A stretch of 50,256 nucleotides of DNA from contig DATFHX010000028.1 of assembly GCA_035247945.1 (NCBI GenBank), positions 1-50,256 of the forward strand. Direction: 5' to 3'. The notes under the pieces are model-generated. The model ran no database searches and was not told where the DNA came from. It saw nothing but the letters and a program-made list of their open reading frames with translations. Origin of the DNA: DATFHX01 sp035247945 (GTDB taxonomy: Bacteria; Patescibacteriota; Saccharimonadia; Saccharimonadales; Saccharimonadaceae). Both the position numbers and the translations under genes were made by a program. Positions 1-7,303 of this stretch are shown one piece after another. Position 1 is the first letter of the stretch; every line of letters starts with the position of its first letter.

Positions 1-95
1 AATACCCAGCAGATCAGTTCAAAGGCCTGACTGGAGAAGCACACCATAAAGCGTGGACAGAGAATAAGCTTAAATACAAAAAGACAGGTCTCTAG
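1..95 (+). CDS. C-terminal end of an unidentified protein (partial)
   Basis: An open frame (codons from position 3) enters from the left edge and stops at TAG 93-95. About 30 residues remain, rich in Lys, Tyr and Trp, ending KYKKTGL. It lies 11 bases before the next gene on the same strand, so they may be cotranscribed. Too little is present to name a family. Confidence 0.45.
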   Translation, partial: YPADQFKGLTGEAHHKAWTENKLKYKKTGL

Positions 96-106
96 AAGAA
101 ACTCCA

Positions 107-895
107 ATGGAGCTACATCCATACTGGCACAAACAGGAGCCCGGCAAGTCGCTCTATCCAGACATTGAATGGAGTAAGCCTGAACAGCGCTCCCAGGCGG
201 GTCGTCTCGGCATCATAGGCGGTAACAAACTCGGCTTTGCTGGCGTTGCCGAAAGTTACAGTACCGCCCTCGCAACCGGAGTGGGGGAAATCCGCGTACT
301 TCTGCCGGATGTCCTGCGGCGCACTATCCCATCCGCCATTACGGATGCTATTTTTGGAGCCACCACTCCATCGGGAAGTCTCGCTAAAGATGCTCTCATT
401 GAAATGCAAACACTTGGTGGCTGGGCACAGGAAATTCTCCTCGTCGGCGATGCCGGACGTAACAGCGAAACGGCAATCGCATATGAACATTTTCTTCAAG
501 ATTATACCGGCCAGCTCACAATAACAAGAGATGCGGTCGACCTCATTAAAAACAGCACTAAGCTCATCGTAGAACGCCCAGACACGCTTCTCGTCGTCTC
601 GTTCGCACAGCTCCAAAAAATCTTCCAAGGCGTCTACTATCCAAAGATGTTAACATTCAGCATGCACCTGGCGAGTCTCGTCGAGGCACTCCATAAGTTC
701 ACCATAACCTACCCAGTCGGCATTATGGTCCTTCACAAAGAATATCTTGTTGTCGCCCACGGCGGTGACGTAACCACGACAGAGTGGCAAAATCCTATGG
801 CCATCTGGCGAGGTACCGTTGCTACCAAGGCAGCCAGCTACTGGCTCTGGAATCCAGGAAAACTCCTCGCTGCCGCAACCGCCAGTGTCTCATAA
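107..895 (+). CDS. NAD(P)H-hydrate dehydratase-like (ribokinase fold) protein, probably catalytically divergent
   Basis: 262 residues. The N-terminal part (about residues 33-75) reads GRLGIIGGNKLGFAGVAES followed by an ALATGVGEIRVLLPD strand. This matches the start of ADP/ATP-dependent NAD(P)HX dehydratases (CARKD/NnrD, ribokinase superfamily), which repair hydrated NAD(P)H. The family's C-terminal substrate and nucleotide motif (N-x-A-x-G-G-T-G-D-V-L) is not intact: the equivalent place near residue 220 reads AHGGDVTTTEW, and the catalytic Asp context is altered. Either the protein has changed function or it is a CPR-specific branch. No strong Shine-Dalgarno is seen before ATG 107. Family assignment is moderately sure; activity is doubtful. 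Confidence 0.6.
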   Translation: MELHPYWHKQEPGKSLYPDIEWSKPEQRSQAGRLGIIGGNKLGFAGVAESYSTALATGVGEIRVLLPDVLRRTIPSAITDAIFGATTPSGSLAKDALIEMQTLGGWAQEILLVGDAGRNSETAIAYEHFLQDYTGQLTITRDAVDLIKNSTKLIVERPDTLLVVSFAQLQKIFQGVYYPKMLTFSMHLASLVEALHKFTITYPVGIMVLHKEYLVVAHGGDVTTTEWQNPMAIWRGTVATKAASYWLWNPGKLLAAATASVS

Positions 896-912
896 CGGCG
901 AAACGCTACGTC

Positions 913-941
913 TTTACCTTATACAGTAAATATTGTATAAT
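913..941 (+). promoter_or_regulatory. Leaderless promoter of the 950 gene
   Basis: TTTACC (913-918), 17-base spacer, TATAAT (936-941). The ATG of the next gene starts 8 bases after the -10 box, so transcription would begin at or next to the start codon and the mRNA would lack a ribosome-binding site. Confidence 0.6.
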
Positions 942-949
942 TTATTTTA

Positions 950-1813
950 ATGTCTTCACCAAACCCATCCCCGTATGCGAAACGCTCCTCAGGAGAGCTT
1001 TTTGGATGGGCAACGCGTAACAAAAATGAAGTCGTAAAAACAGGCATTATTACAGATAAGGCCATTGCAGAGATTCAGCAAAAAATCCTCACCGAAAAGG
1101 ATTTGGATGTTGCAGATGACATCACAAAACTCCGAACAACCATTATGGGGACGCTCCGCGAAAGTGGCTTCAATGGCGAAATCTACTGGAATGACTACTA
1201 CCGTCTCCTCGCGCACCACGAGTTCCTCGAACAGCTTATCCTCACCCCAATCATTTTCGACCGTTATGGGAAAAACGGCAACGCACTCGAACGTCAAGCA
1301 CTTACGGACACAACCTATGAGACAAGCATGCGTCTCCTAAACTCAGCCCTTGATGAGCACGATAACCCAGATGCATCTGAAGTAGAAAGGGAAGGGCTCC
1401 GCGGAGTCATCCACGAATTCGCCCTTGCCGGCGTTCTTAATCATGACCGCAGCACCGAACATTTAACGCTCACTGCTCCAACGGTAAGTGACCGCGTTCA
1501 TAAAACTGACCTTATTCACCATACAGTTGCAACAGGTGAATATGAGCAGGTCAACATTCAAGTAAAGAGCGACTTCGAACGCAATGGCGACGCCGATCTT
1601 CCAGATTACGGCGGCATTATTATCACCCCAAACGAAATGGGGAACTCACGTCGCGGCGGACTTTATACTGCTCGTACCCTCATACGACATCAAAATGGGA
1701 CTGCAAGCTTCGACGATTACGCCTACCTCGGCGGTCTCCAGACTCGTCTTCTTGAGAAGATAGACCACCACGTCCGCCATCGAAACGATTTCGGCCAAAA
1801 CGCTGCTGCATAG
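950..1813 (+). CDS. Hypothetical protein, possible PD-(D/E)XK-like fold
   Basis: 287 residues, soluble, no signal peptide or membrane segment. I do not recognise a named family. Residues about 185-210 hold a Lys-Thr-Asp followed some 17 residues later by VNIQVKSDFE, which resembles the D...(E/Q)xK metal-site spacing of PD-(D/E)XK nuclease-like folds. That is weak, motif-level evidence only. The N-terminal half is charged and helical. The start is ATG 950, read from a leaderless promoter with no Shine-Dalgarno. It ends shortly before a separate GC-richer gene. Codon use matches the AT-richer gene class. Confidence 0.55.
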   Translation: MSSPNPSPYAKRSSGELFGWATRNKNEVVKTGIITDKAIAEIQQKILTEKDLDVADDITKLRTTIMGTLRESGFNGEIYWNDYYRLLAHHEFLEQLILTPIIFDRYGKNGNALERQALTDTTYETSMRLLNSALDEHDNPDASEVEREGLRGVIHEFALAGVLNHDRSTEHLTLTAPTVSDRVHKTDLIHHTVATGEYEQVNIQVKSDFERNGDADLPDYGGIIITPNEMGNSRRGGLYTARTLIRHQNGTASFDDYAYLGGLQTRLLEKIDHHVRHRNDFGQNAAA

Positions 1814-1884
1814 TAATGAGCATGTAGCGTGCCTATGCTATTATATTAATCGTCACTCGCCATCATACAGGGAAGGCACCAGCC

Positions 1885-2211
1885 ATGAAGCCGACCATTC
1901 CAACACCCAATCCTCCCGAGATGGATTGGCAGCTCATCCCGGATCTCAAAAGTATCGATCTGTCCGACATACCCGAAATATGCCACCTGGCGATCCACTC
2001 CATCGCATCGGCAGCGCAAATCGCCAAGCAGTGGGTTGGTGTCGGTACCTGGCATATCTGCTTCGCCATTCGCGGTGCGGCTGGGCCTGAGCTCAAGCAC
2101 GACCCCGCCGACAGCTTCATTGAAGCGTCTCGCACAGGTTGGATCACCATTGCGGGGCCATATGCCCATCCGACACAGCAGCTCGCCGATCGGATCACAC
2201 GGCGAAGCTGA
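1885..2211 (+). CDS. Hypothetical GC-rich protein
   Basis: 108 residues from ATG 1885, with GGGAAGG a few bases upstream as a Shine-Dalgarno and a TATTATATT-like -10 further upstream. The N-terminus is Pro-rich (KPTIPTPNPPEMDW); no membrane segment or known motif is visible. It stands alone between its own promoter and a strong terminator just after the TGA stop. Its GC content is above that of its left neighbours. An antisense open frame covers the same bases, but it lacks promoter and ribosome-site signals. Function unknown. Confidence 0.55.
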   Translation: MKPTIPTPNPPEMDWQLIPDLKSIDLSDIPEICHLAIHSIASAAQIAKQWVGVGTWHICFAIRGAAGPELKHDPADSFIEASRTGWITIAGPYAHPTQQLADRITRRS

Positions 2212-2216
2212 CATCA

Positions 2217-2255
2217 CTCCTGGATACCCCAAGAGGTATCCAGGAGCATATTTTT
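2217..2255 (+). terminator. Intrinsic terminator
   Basis: CTCCTGGATACC (2217-2228) pairs perfectly with GGTATCCAGGAG (2235-2246), followed by CATA and TTTTT. It ends the 1885-2211 transcript. Confidence 0.85.
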
Positions 2256-2266
2256 AGATGACTACA

Positions 2267-2308
2267 CCAAAAGTAAATGCCCGTCAAAAGACGGGCATTT
2301 ACTTTTGG
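2267..2308 (-). terminator. Intrinsic terminator/hairpin behind tRNA-Leu
   Basis: A perfect 19-base stem (2267-2285 with 2290-2308) around an AAAA/TTTT loop, with A/T tracts on both arms. It overlaps the 3' CCA end of the minus-strand tRNA-Leu, so it most likely ends that transcript. It could also act as a second terminator on the plus strand. Confidence 0.75.
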
Positions 2309-2393
2309 TACCGCGAGCCGGACTTGAACCGGCACGAGCGTAATGCTCACCAGATTTTGAGTCTAGCGTGTCTACCAATTCCACCATCGCGGC
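2306..2393 (-). tRNA. tRNA-Leu(CAA)
   Basis: On the minus strand the 5' acceptor GCCGCGA pairs with TCGCGGT, the D arm is TGGTGGAATTGGTAGACAC, the anticodon loop is CTCAAAA (anticodon CAA), a long class II variable arm follows, and the T arm is GCCGG TTCAAGT CCGGC. Discriminator A is followed by an encoded CCA (2308-2306). A TATAAT box lies just upstream on the minus strand near 2410-2415. Confidence 0.92.
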
Positions 2394-2479
2394 AAGGTGT
2401 TAGACGTCTATAATTATACCACATCAGATCAGGGAAGTCAGAGATGACAAATATAACACTTTATGGTAAAACATAGTTA

Positions 2480-2507
2480 GCCTCTCCGTGAGGCTCGCAT
2501 CGAGAGG
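2480..2507 (+). promoter_or_regulatory. Structured leader that can hide the ribosome-binding site
   Basis: GCCTC (2480-2484) can pair with GAGGC (2490-2494). Alternatively CCTCTC (2481-2486) can pair with GAGAGG (2502-2507), which is the Shine-Dalgarno of the 2517 gene. The two pairings exclude each other, so the leader could switch translation on or off. This is read from the sequence only. Confidence 0.4.
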
Positions 2508-2516
2508 TTGGTAGTA

Positions 2517-3008
2517 ATGGTAGTATCTCTCCACCACTTTCGCCAGGAACATCCACTGCTTCACGCAGCACTACGCGGGATGGGCGACTACGTCGTCAGT
2601 GAAGCAATCGGCGCCCTTGGCGACAAAGTTGGCATCTCTCTGCGTCACGGCAGACAGGCCGATCCTCGATACAAGGATCTGGTGTTGAACCACCCCTGTC
2701 TCGCCACTGTTCACAGTTCACTCGTCGCACCGATTGGAGAAGAACTCGCATTTCGACGCTATCCTTCACGGAAGCTCGACGCACGAGGAAAGACCGGAAC
2801 ACAGTGGTCTACAGGACTCATCACCTCATTGGTGTTCGCAGCAGGCCACCGTGGACCCTATGGATTTCCTCTCCCACAGTTCCTCGGTGGACTCAGCCTC
2901 TGGGAGCTCCAACGAAAAGATGGCACCGCCGCCGCGGCTGTAGCCCATAGCGTGCGCAATACGTTCGGTCTGACAATCCGCATCATTCGGTGGCGCAGTG
3001 CAATGTGA
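2517..3008 (+). CDS. CPBP-type (CAAX protease/Abi) core protein
   Basis: 163 residues. It carries the CPBP intramembrane metalloprotease signatures: GEELAFRR (EExxxR motif, about residue 75), LVFAAGH (FxxxH, about 107) and VAHSVRN (HxxxN, about 144), with an FLGGLSLWEL segment between. Family members process prenylated or bacteriocin-like peptides or act in self-immunity. Unusually it is short and only weakly hydrophobic, lacking the usual N-terminal membrane helices, so it may be a minimal core or a divergent soluble form. I choose ATG 2517 (GAGAGG nine bases upstream) over the in-frame TTG 2508, which abuts the Shine-Dalgarno. It is GC-rich with its own terminator. Confidence 0.7.
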   Translation: MVVSLHHFRQEHPLLHAALRGMGDYVVSEAIGALGDKVGISLRHGRQADPRYKDLVLNHPCLATVHSSLVAPIGEELAFRRYPSRKLDARGKTGTQWSTGLITSLVFAAGHRGPYGFPLPQFLGGLSLWELQRKDGTAAAAVAHSVRNTFGLTIRIIRWRSAM

Positions 3009-3013
3009 ATAAG

Positions 3014-3045
3014 GTCCTCGCCGTGCGGCGGGGACTGTTCATTTT
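3014..3045 (+). terminator. Intrinsic terminator
   Basis: GTCCTCGCC (3014-3022) pairs with GGCGGGGAC (3027-3035) with one G-T pair, followed by a T-rich stretch ending TTTT. It follows the 2517-3008 gene. Confidence 0.75.
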
Positions 3046-3131
3046 CATCATTAGACAGAGATACGCAGCCCTCCCTCGAATAGTAGTTATAAGCGATATA
3101 TTGTACAATAGACTGGAACAGGAATCTATAT

Positions 3132-4400
3132 ATGAGACCCGACGACGCACAAAATAGACGCCCGTCCACGCCGCTGGTACCACAGCGGTCTGCTGTCTAT
3201 ACTCCACCATCTCACGAGCGTCAAGCGAACACACATGTAGCAGCCGCAAATATTGCGCGCACACAACTTGACCACATCTATAGTGGGCACACGTCTACAC
3301 CCACGCCACAAACTACGCCAGTCGCACAAGCCTCGGAACACACAAATACTCCATCCCAGCAAGCGGCTACAGATGAGGACAAGAATCCTTATGAGCGCAC
3401 TCATTCACAAACAGCACATTCGATTCAAGCCGATCAGTGGAAGCAGTATCACACCGCGTGGCAGCAGTACTACCAAAAGTACTACGAGCACTACTACGTT
3501 GGGCAAATGCAGCGTGCCCAGCAGCATATGGAAGCACGTATTGCTGAAGTGGCTTCAGCCCCAAAAACCGAGCCTCCTGTCATAGAAGGGGATATTCCAG
3601 CGGCAGACAAAACACTCTCTAAAGACGAGGCTCTTTATGATCTTAGATCTCAACTTCTCGGCAAGGTTCGGGGCGCCGCCAAAAAAGCCAGGGGGAGCCG
3701 TCACTTCGTCCCCATTACTGCCGCACTCTGTGTTATGGCCGTCTTCCTCTTCTTGCAGTATAACCGCGTTATCTTTTCGAACGTCCAGGCCTACATAAGC
3801 CCAGGAAATGTAGATCCCGCGAATATTATCATCGATCCAAGTACCAATGTCGCTGTCAGCCCAGACCCTAAGCTCATTATTCCAAAGATTAATGTAGACG
3901 TTCCCGTCATTTGGGACACCACGCCGGACAGTGCCTCACAGCTCGATGCCATGACAAAGGGCGTGGCCTACTTTGGTATTCCAGGAGCAAATAGCAAGCC
4001 TGGTCAAATAGGAAACACGGTCCTCTCGGGTCACTCAAGTAATGATGTTTTCGATAGCGGTGACTATAAATTTATCTTCGCACGACTTGACCAAATGAAT
4101 GCTGGAGATTCCGTCTTTATTAACTACGAAGGCACACGCTATACCTACACGATTACAAAGAAGGAAGTCGTAAAACCAACCGATGTTGCTAAGCTTGTCT
4201 ATAAAACCGATAAGCCCGTCCTCACACTTATTACCTGTACGCCGCTTGGGACTGCGACAAATCGCCTTCTTGTTACTGCAGAGCAGGTAAGTCCAAGCCC
4301 ATCCAGCGCTAAGCCAGCACCAGCCTCAACCGGTTCTGATTCAACGCCAATGCCAGGAAACTCACCTACCTTTGTCGAACGTATTCTTGGTCAAGGCTAG
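3132..4400 (+). CDS. Sortase with long cytoplasmic N-terminal region
   Basis: 422 residues. The N-terminal 190 residues are predicted cytoplasmic, low complexity, rich in Thr/Pro/His/Gln and then Gln/Tyr (around residues 95-125, with clusters such as YYQKYYEHYY). A membrane helix follows at about 197-215, then an extracytoplasmic sortase domain: LIIPKINVDVPVIWD, VLSGHSS with the catalytic His, TLITCTP with the catalytic Cys and a later Arg (NRLLVTAEQ). Sortases join LPXTG-type proteins to the cell surface. A matching LPATG protein is encoded at 39078-40733. A TACAAT -10 lies at about 3102 and a GGAA/AGGA ribosome site precedes ATG 3132. The class (D/E-like) is uncertain. Confidence 0.85.
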   Translation: MRPDDAQNRRPSTPLVPQRSAVYTPPSHERQANTHVAAANIARTQLDHIYSGHTSTPTPQTTPVAQASEHTNTPSQQAATDEDKNPYERTHSQTAHSIQADQWKQYHTAWQQYYQKYYEHYYVGQMQRAQQHMEARIAEVASAPKTEPPVIEGDIPAADKTLSKDEALYDLRSQLLGKVRGAAKKARGSRHFVPITAALCVMAVFLFLQYNRVIFSNVQAYISPGNVDPANIIIDPSTNVAVSPDPKLIIPKINVDVPVIWDTTPDSASQLDAMTKGVAYFGIPGANSKPGQIGNTVLSGHSSNDVFDSGDYKFIFARLDQMNAGDSVFINYEGTRYTYTITKKEVVKPTDVAKLVYKTDKPVLTLITCTPLGTATNRLLVTAEQVSPSPSSAKPAPASTGSDSTPMPGNSPTFVERILGQG

Positions 4401-4475
4401 CGCTCCATTCACTAAACCCATTTTTCGATTGCACCTTGATCTTACATAAAGATGTGCGCATAATAGACACTAACT

Positions 4476-4726
4476 ATGACAAACGAAGAACTATTCGAAG
4501 ATCTGAAACAATTTATCGACGCTAAGATCTCACAGGCAACAGCTGGACTGCCACTAAAAATGAAGTGCGCAGCATCGTTAGAGAGGAAGTCAACCCTCGA
4601 TTCGATATGATCGACAAGCGTTTCGATGATCTCGAAGTACGCTTCAACGAAATACAAAACGCCATTGGTGAAACACTCAACGAACACGATGCTCGCATAA
4701 CACGACTTGAGCAAAAGCTAGCATAA
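4476..4726 (+). pseudogene. Small coiled-coil protein gene, frameshifted at an A5 run
   Basis: The frame from ATG 4476 encodes MTNEELFEDLKQFIDAKISQ and continues to a stop near 4610. The -1 frame continues as KNEVRSIVREEVNPRFDMID and a Glu/Arg/Leu-rich coiled coil to TAA 4724-4726. The frames meet at CTAAAAATG (A run 4556-4560). One extra A, or a -1 slip there, yields one continuous acidic coiled-coil protein of about 83 residues. It could be a decayed gene, a homopolymer sequencing error, or slippage. Both halves look like real coding sequence. Function unknown. Confidence 0.55.
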
Positions 4727-4740
4727 ATACTTATTACAAA

Positions 4741-4810
4741 TGGAAACCCGCGCGCTATAGCTAGACACGAGAGGTTTCCATATAGCTATTAGCCCGTATA
4801 CGAGTAATAG
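4741..4810. repeat. Two nested inverted repeats in the intergenic space
   Basis: TGGAAACC (4741-4748) is inverted as GGTTTCCA (4773-4780). Next to it CTATTA (4786-4791) is inverted as TAATAG (4805-4810) around the palindrome CGTATACG (4795-4802). There is no clear U-tract, so this is not an obvious terminator. It separates the convergent genes ending at 4726 and 4832. Confidence 0.4.
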
Positions 4811-4831
4811 GCGGCGATATTAGTGGCACAT

Positions 4832-5662
4832 CTAAAATGTATAGCGAAGCACCCCAATATCCAGTTTGTTAAGGAGCGGTAAGCGAGTTATCTTACACTG
4901 TAGACGGTACCCTAGAGGCATATAATCCACGTACTGCGAGTCGACAAGACGTCGTTGATCCTTAAAATGAAGCGCCGGAGTCCATCTCTCGACTTGGCGA
5001 GGATCATCAAAGCCGGGATATGTTTTTACTCCAAGGTCCTTTATGCCTCGTACGTGAGGAAGTGCCTTGGCGGCGAGTTTTGTATAGCCGTTCATAATAA
5101 ACTCACCCCGGGGACAGACGGTAGGAAGCGCATTTAACAGTTTTACATAGTAAGCAGTTTCCACAAACGGCATGAATCCATCAGCAATAAAGAGGGCAGG
5201 GCGGCCAGAAGGAATCTGAGAGAGCCAAGAAAGATCGCCCGCCGCTACTGCAATATTGTGCGTCTTATCCGAGCCAGGGTAGAAGTCGTCGCGAAGCGTT
5301 ATGATACCCTCAAGGTCAACATTAAACCAATCCACGTTTTTGGGGAGAGTGTGTCGCTCTGAGCGATTATCCAATCCACAGCCTAGATCAATAATGACAG
5401 CATCTGGATAGTTGGCGACAAATTGGACCACCCATTGATCTAATAATTTGCCTCGGATGACCGTTGCAAATTGCTCCTTCATCTCCATTTTCTTAGAACC
5501 CTGAATTTTTGAAAAATCAAAAGAGACTGACTTCATGATTGCAAGTGACTGCTGGTCATTGAGAATAGGATGTTTGGATTTTGCATCGGCGGCGTGAGCT
5601 TTTAGAGTAATAAAAGCGGTCTGCTCCGTTGGTGAGAGCATGACGCTAGCGGACTGGTTCAT
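4832..5662 (-). CDS. Class I SAM-dependent O-methyltransferase (leucine carboxyl methyltransferase/TcmP-like)
   Basis: 276 residues. VIIDLGCGLDNRSER (about residues 90-104) is the SAM-binding motif I of the LCM/PPM family, and WFNVDLEGIITLRDDF is the acidic loop contacting SAM ribose. FIADGFMPFV matches the conserved post-motif strand. Members methylate carboxyl groups or polyketide-type small molecules; the substrate here is unknown. I start at the ATG at 5662 (AAGGAA six bases upstream) because the longer frame would run into the regulator gene. It lies 46 bases behind the MarR-type gene on the same strand, so both are probably cotranscribed and face the amidohydrolase gene. Confidence 0.8.
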   Translation of the reverse strand: MNQSASVMLSPTEQTAFITLKAHAADAKSKHPILNDQQSLAIMKSVSFDFSKIQGSKKMEMKEQFATVIRGKLLDQWVVQFVANYPDAVIIDLGCGLDNRSERHTLPKNVDWFNVDLEGIITLRDDFYPGSDKTHNIAVAAGDLSWLSQIPSGRPALFIADGFMPFVETAYYVKLLNALPTVCPRGEFIMNGYTKLAAKALPHVRGIKDLGVKTYPGFDDPRQVERWTPALHFKDQRRLVDSQYVDYMPLGYRLQCKITRLPLLNKLDIGVLRYTF

Positions 5663-5708
5663 AGTATTCCTTACTGTTAGCTTTTTATTAATGTTATAAA
5701 TACGCAAT

Positions 5709-6143
5709 TTACGGGAACAGATTGCGAAGCTTTTCATCGAACAGTGCATAGGTCTCTTGCATGGCCGCTACTCGCTCATTCAAAGGCGCCACCTTGCGTG
5801 CACGATCAGCGAACATTCGTAGATTATGAATAGCATCAATGCGCTGCTGCACACCCTTACGCCATCCCTCTGAGTTAATCCGATAATACGGCTGACGTTC
5901 GCCCTTTCTTTTAATGCGGTCGACGAATCCTGCAGCAATAAGCATATTAAGAGCCATACTGACGCTGCCAGCTGACAGATCAAGTGCCTGCATAATAGCA
6001 ACAGACGGCTGTTCCGGGTCAGTACAGATAGTAAGATACGCCAACACATAAAGTGTACTTTGAGGGATGGCAGAAGTAGCGTTCAGTTCAGCGAATGTCC
6101 GAATGAACATGAGCTGATTTCTTGTGAGTTTCTTAACTAGCAT
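5709..6143 (-). CDS. MarR/GbsR-type winged-helix transcriptional regulator
   Basis: 144 residues. A winged helix-turn-helix sits at about residues 45-95: PSVAIMQALDLSAGSVSMAL as helix-turn-helix, then RIKRKGERQPYYRIN as the wing. The C-terminal helices would form the dimer. The start is ATG 6143 with TATAGT (6156-6151) seven bases upstream, so the message is leaderless. TTGAAA as -35 (6179-6174) at 17-base spacing lies inside a palindrome, which suggests autorepression. The divergent amidohydrolase promoter carries a larger version of the same palindrome. The inducer is unknown. Confidence 0.85.
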   Translation of the reverse strand: MLVKKLTRNQLMFIRTFAELNATSAIPQSTLYVLAYLTICTDPEQPSVAIMQALDLSAGSVSMALNMLIAAGFVDRIKRKGERQPYYRINSEGWRKGVQQRIDAIHNLRMFADRARKVAPLNERVAAMQETYALFDEKLRNLFP

Positions 6144-6167
6144 AGTATTTACTATACCTAGTTATTA

Positions 6168-6217
6168 TTGAAATTTCAAATGGAAATGAATCTTTATATT
6201 TCAAATATATTTGAAAT
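6168..6217. promoter_or_regulatory. Operator palindromes in a divergent promoter region
   Basis: A perfect 20-base palindrome, ATTTCAAATATATTTGAAAT, lies at 6198-6217, and a shorter one, TTGAAATTTCAA, at 6168-6179. The short one covers the -35 of the leaderless MarR-type gene. The long one lies just upstream of the -10 (TACACT, 6222-6227) of the amidohydrolase gene. Their shared half-site is TTTGAAAT/ATTTCAAA. Binding by the adjacent MarR-type regulator is an inference. Confidence 0.7.
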
Positions 6218-6233
6218 CATATACACTAGCGTT

Positions 6234-7268
6234 ATGAAGTCCCCATACAAAATCGATATACATCACCACGTCATTCCCAGCACCGTAGCGGAAATCTTTG
6301 CAGAATTAGGTAATACAAAAATGGGCGGGATAAAAATCCCATCTTTTGATCCTAAAGAAGATCTCGCTTTTATGGACCGCGCTCAGATTAAGACAGCAAT
6401 CGTGAGTCTTTCAGATGTTGGGGATACATTCAAACATGAAGCCAATGCACGTCGTATCGCACGAGCTGCAAATGAATACTATGCCGACCTTCGTAAAGAG
6501 CATCCAGGCCGCTATGGAGCCTTTGCTACATTGCCTTTGCCATATATAGAAAGTGCAAAGCAAGAACTTCGCTATGCCCTGGATGAGCTGCAACTGGACG
6601 GCGTCATGCTACTCAGTAACTTTGAAGGAACATACCTTGGAGACACAAAATTCGACACTGTTATGGCGGAGCTCAATAAACGAAACACAGTCGTTTTTGT
6701 ACATCCAGGCAAAACACCAGAGAATAGCGCAAAAGCTGCACTCAGCTTTCCTGAGTTTATGCTAGAATTTGTTTTCGATACATCGCGTGCCATCACAAAT
6801 ATGATCGTCAATAGAATTCCCGAACGCTATCCGAATATTCGATTCATTTTCGCGCACATGGGAGGCACGATACCGTATCTACTCGAGCGCATTACCCTTG
6901 GCGTCGTCAATGTTCGTCACTATAATCCAAATATTTCGGCCAGTGCCCAGGAGAAGATCGACAGGGTATCTACCGTAGTAGGACGAGTTCTACCGATGGA
7001 CATAGTGAGCGAACGTACCGCACATGTCAAAAAAGCACTTAAGAGCTTTTATTTTGACACAGCTGTCTCCTCGAGCGCTCCCACTATCCAGGCGGTCAAA
7101 TCTTTTACGGGATTGACCCATATTGTTTTCGGTACCGATTTTTCATATGCTCCAGAAGTCGTCAACCAAATTAGTCAACGACTTCTAGACAAAAGCGGTC
7201 TATCCGAAGATGAGAAGCGAATGGTAGCTACAAATGCCTATGCGTTGTTTCCTCAATTCAACAAGTAA
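6234..7268 (+). CDS. Amidohydrolase-2 family (ACMSD-like) metal-dependent hydrolase or decarboxylase
   Basis: 344 residues, TIM-barrel amidohydrolase. KIDIHHHVIP (about residue 7) supplies the N-terminal metal His pair, VVFVHPGK (about 154) and FIFAHMGG (about 205) supply further His ligands, and VFGTDFSY (about 293) the conserved Asp. This pattern is typical of 2-amino-3-carboxymuconate-semialdehyde decarboxylase and 6-methylsalicylate decarboxylase relatives. The substrate is unknown. I use ATG 6234, six bases after TACACT, a leaderless start; the longer upstream frame would encode the operator region. It is divergent from the regulator and methyltransferase, suggesting a small regulated aromatic or carboxylate module. 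Confidence 0.85.
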   Translation: MKSPYKIDIHHHVIPSTVAEIFAELGNTKMGGIKIPSFDPKEDLAFMDRAQIKTAIVSLSDVGDTFKHEANARRIARAANEYYADLRKEHPGRYGAFATLPLPYIESAKQELRYALDELQLDGVMLLSNFEGTYLGDTKFDTVMAELNKRNTVVFVHPGKTPENSAKAALSFPEFMLEFVFDTSRAITNMIVNRIPERYPNIRFIFAHMGGTIPYLLERITLGVVNVRHYNPNISASAQEKIDRVSTVVGRVLPMDIVSERTAHVKKALKSFYFDTAVSSSAPTIQAVKSFTGLTHIVFGTDFSYAPEVVNQISQRLLDKSGLSEDEKRMVATNAYALFPQFNK

Positions 7269-7303
7269 GCAACTGTCATTCAGGAAGTATCACGCTCTTA
7301 TAT

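Noticed and set aside
113..628. Long minus-strand open frame
   Set aside because: Antisense shadow of the kinase-fold gene; Cys-rich, no ribosome site, no family resemblance.
1846..2232. Minus-strand open frames over the 1885 gene
   Set aside because: They read through the plus-strand terminator stem and lack promoter and Shine-Dalgarno; the plus frame has both.
6168..6233. Upstream start for the amidohydrolase
   Set aside because: The extra 22 codons would encode the operator palindrome and -10 box; homologous motif KIDIHHH starts just after ATG 6234.
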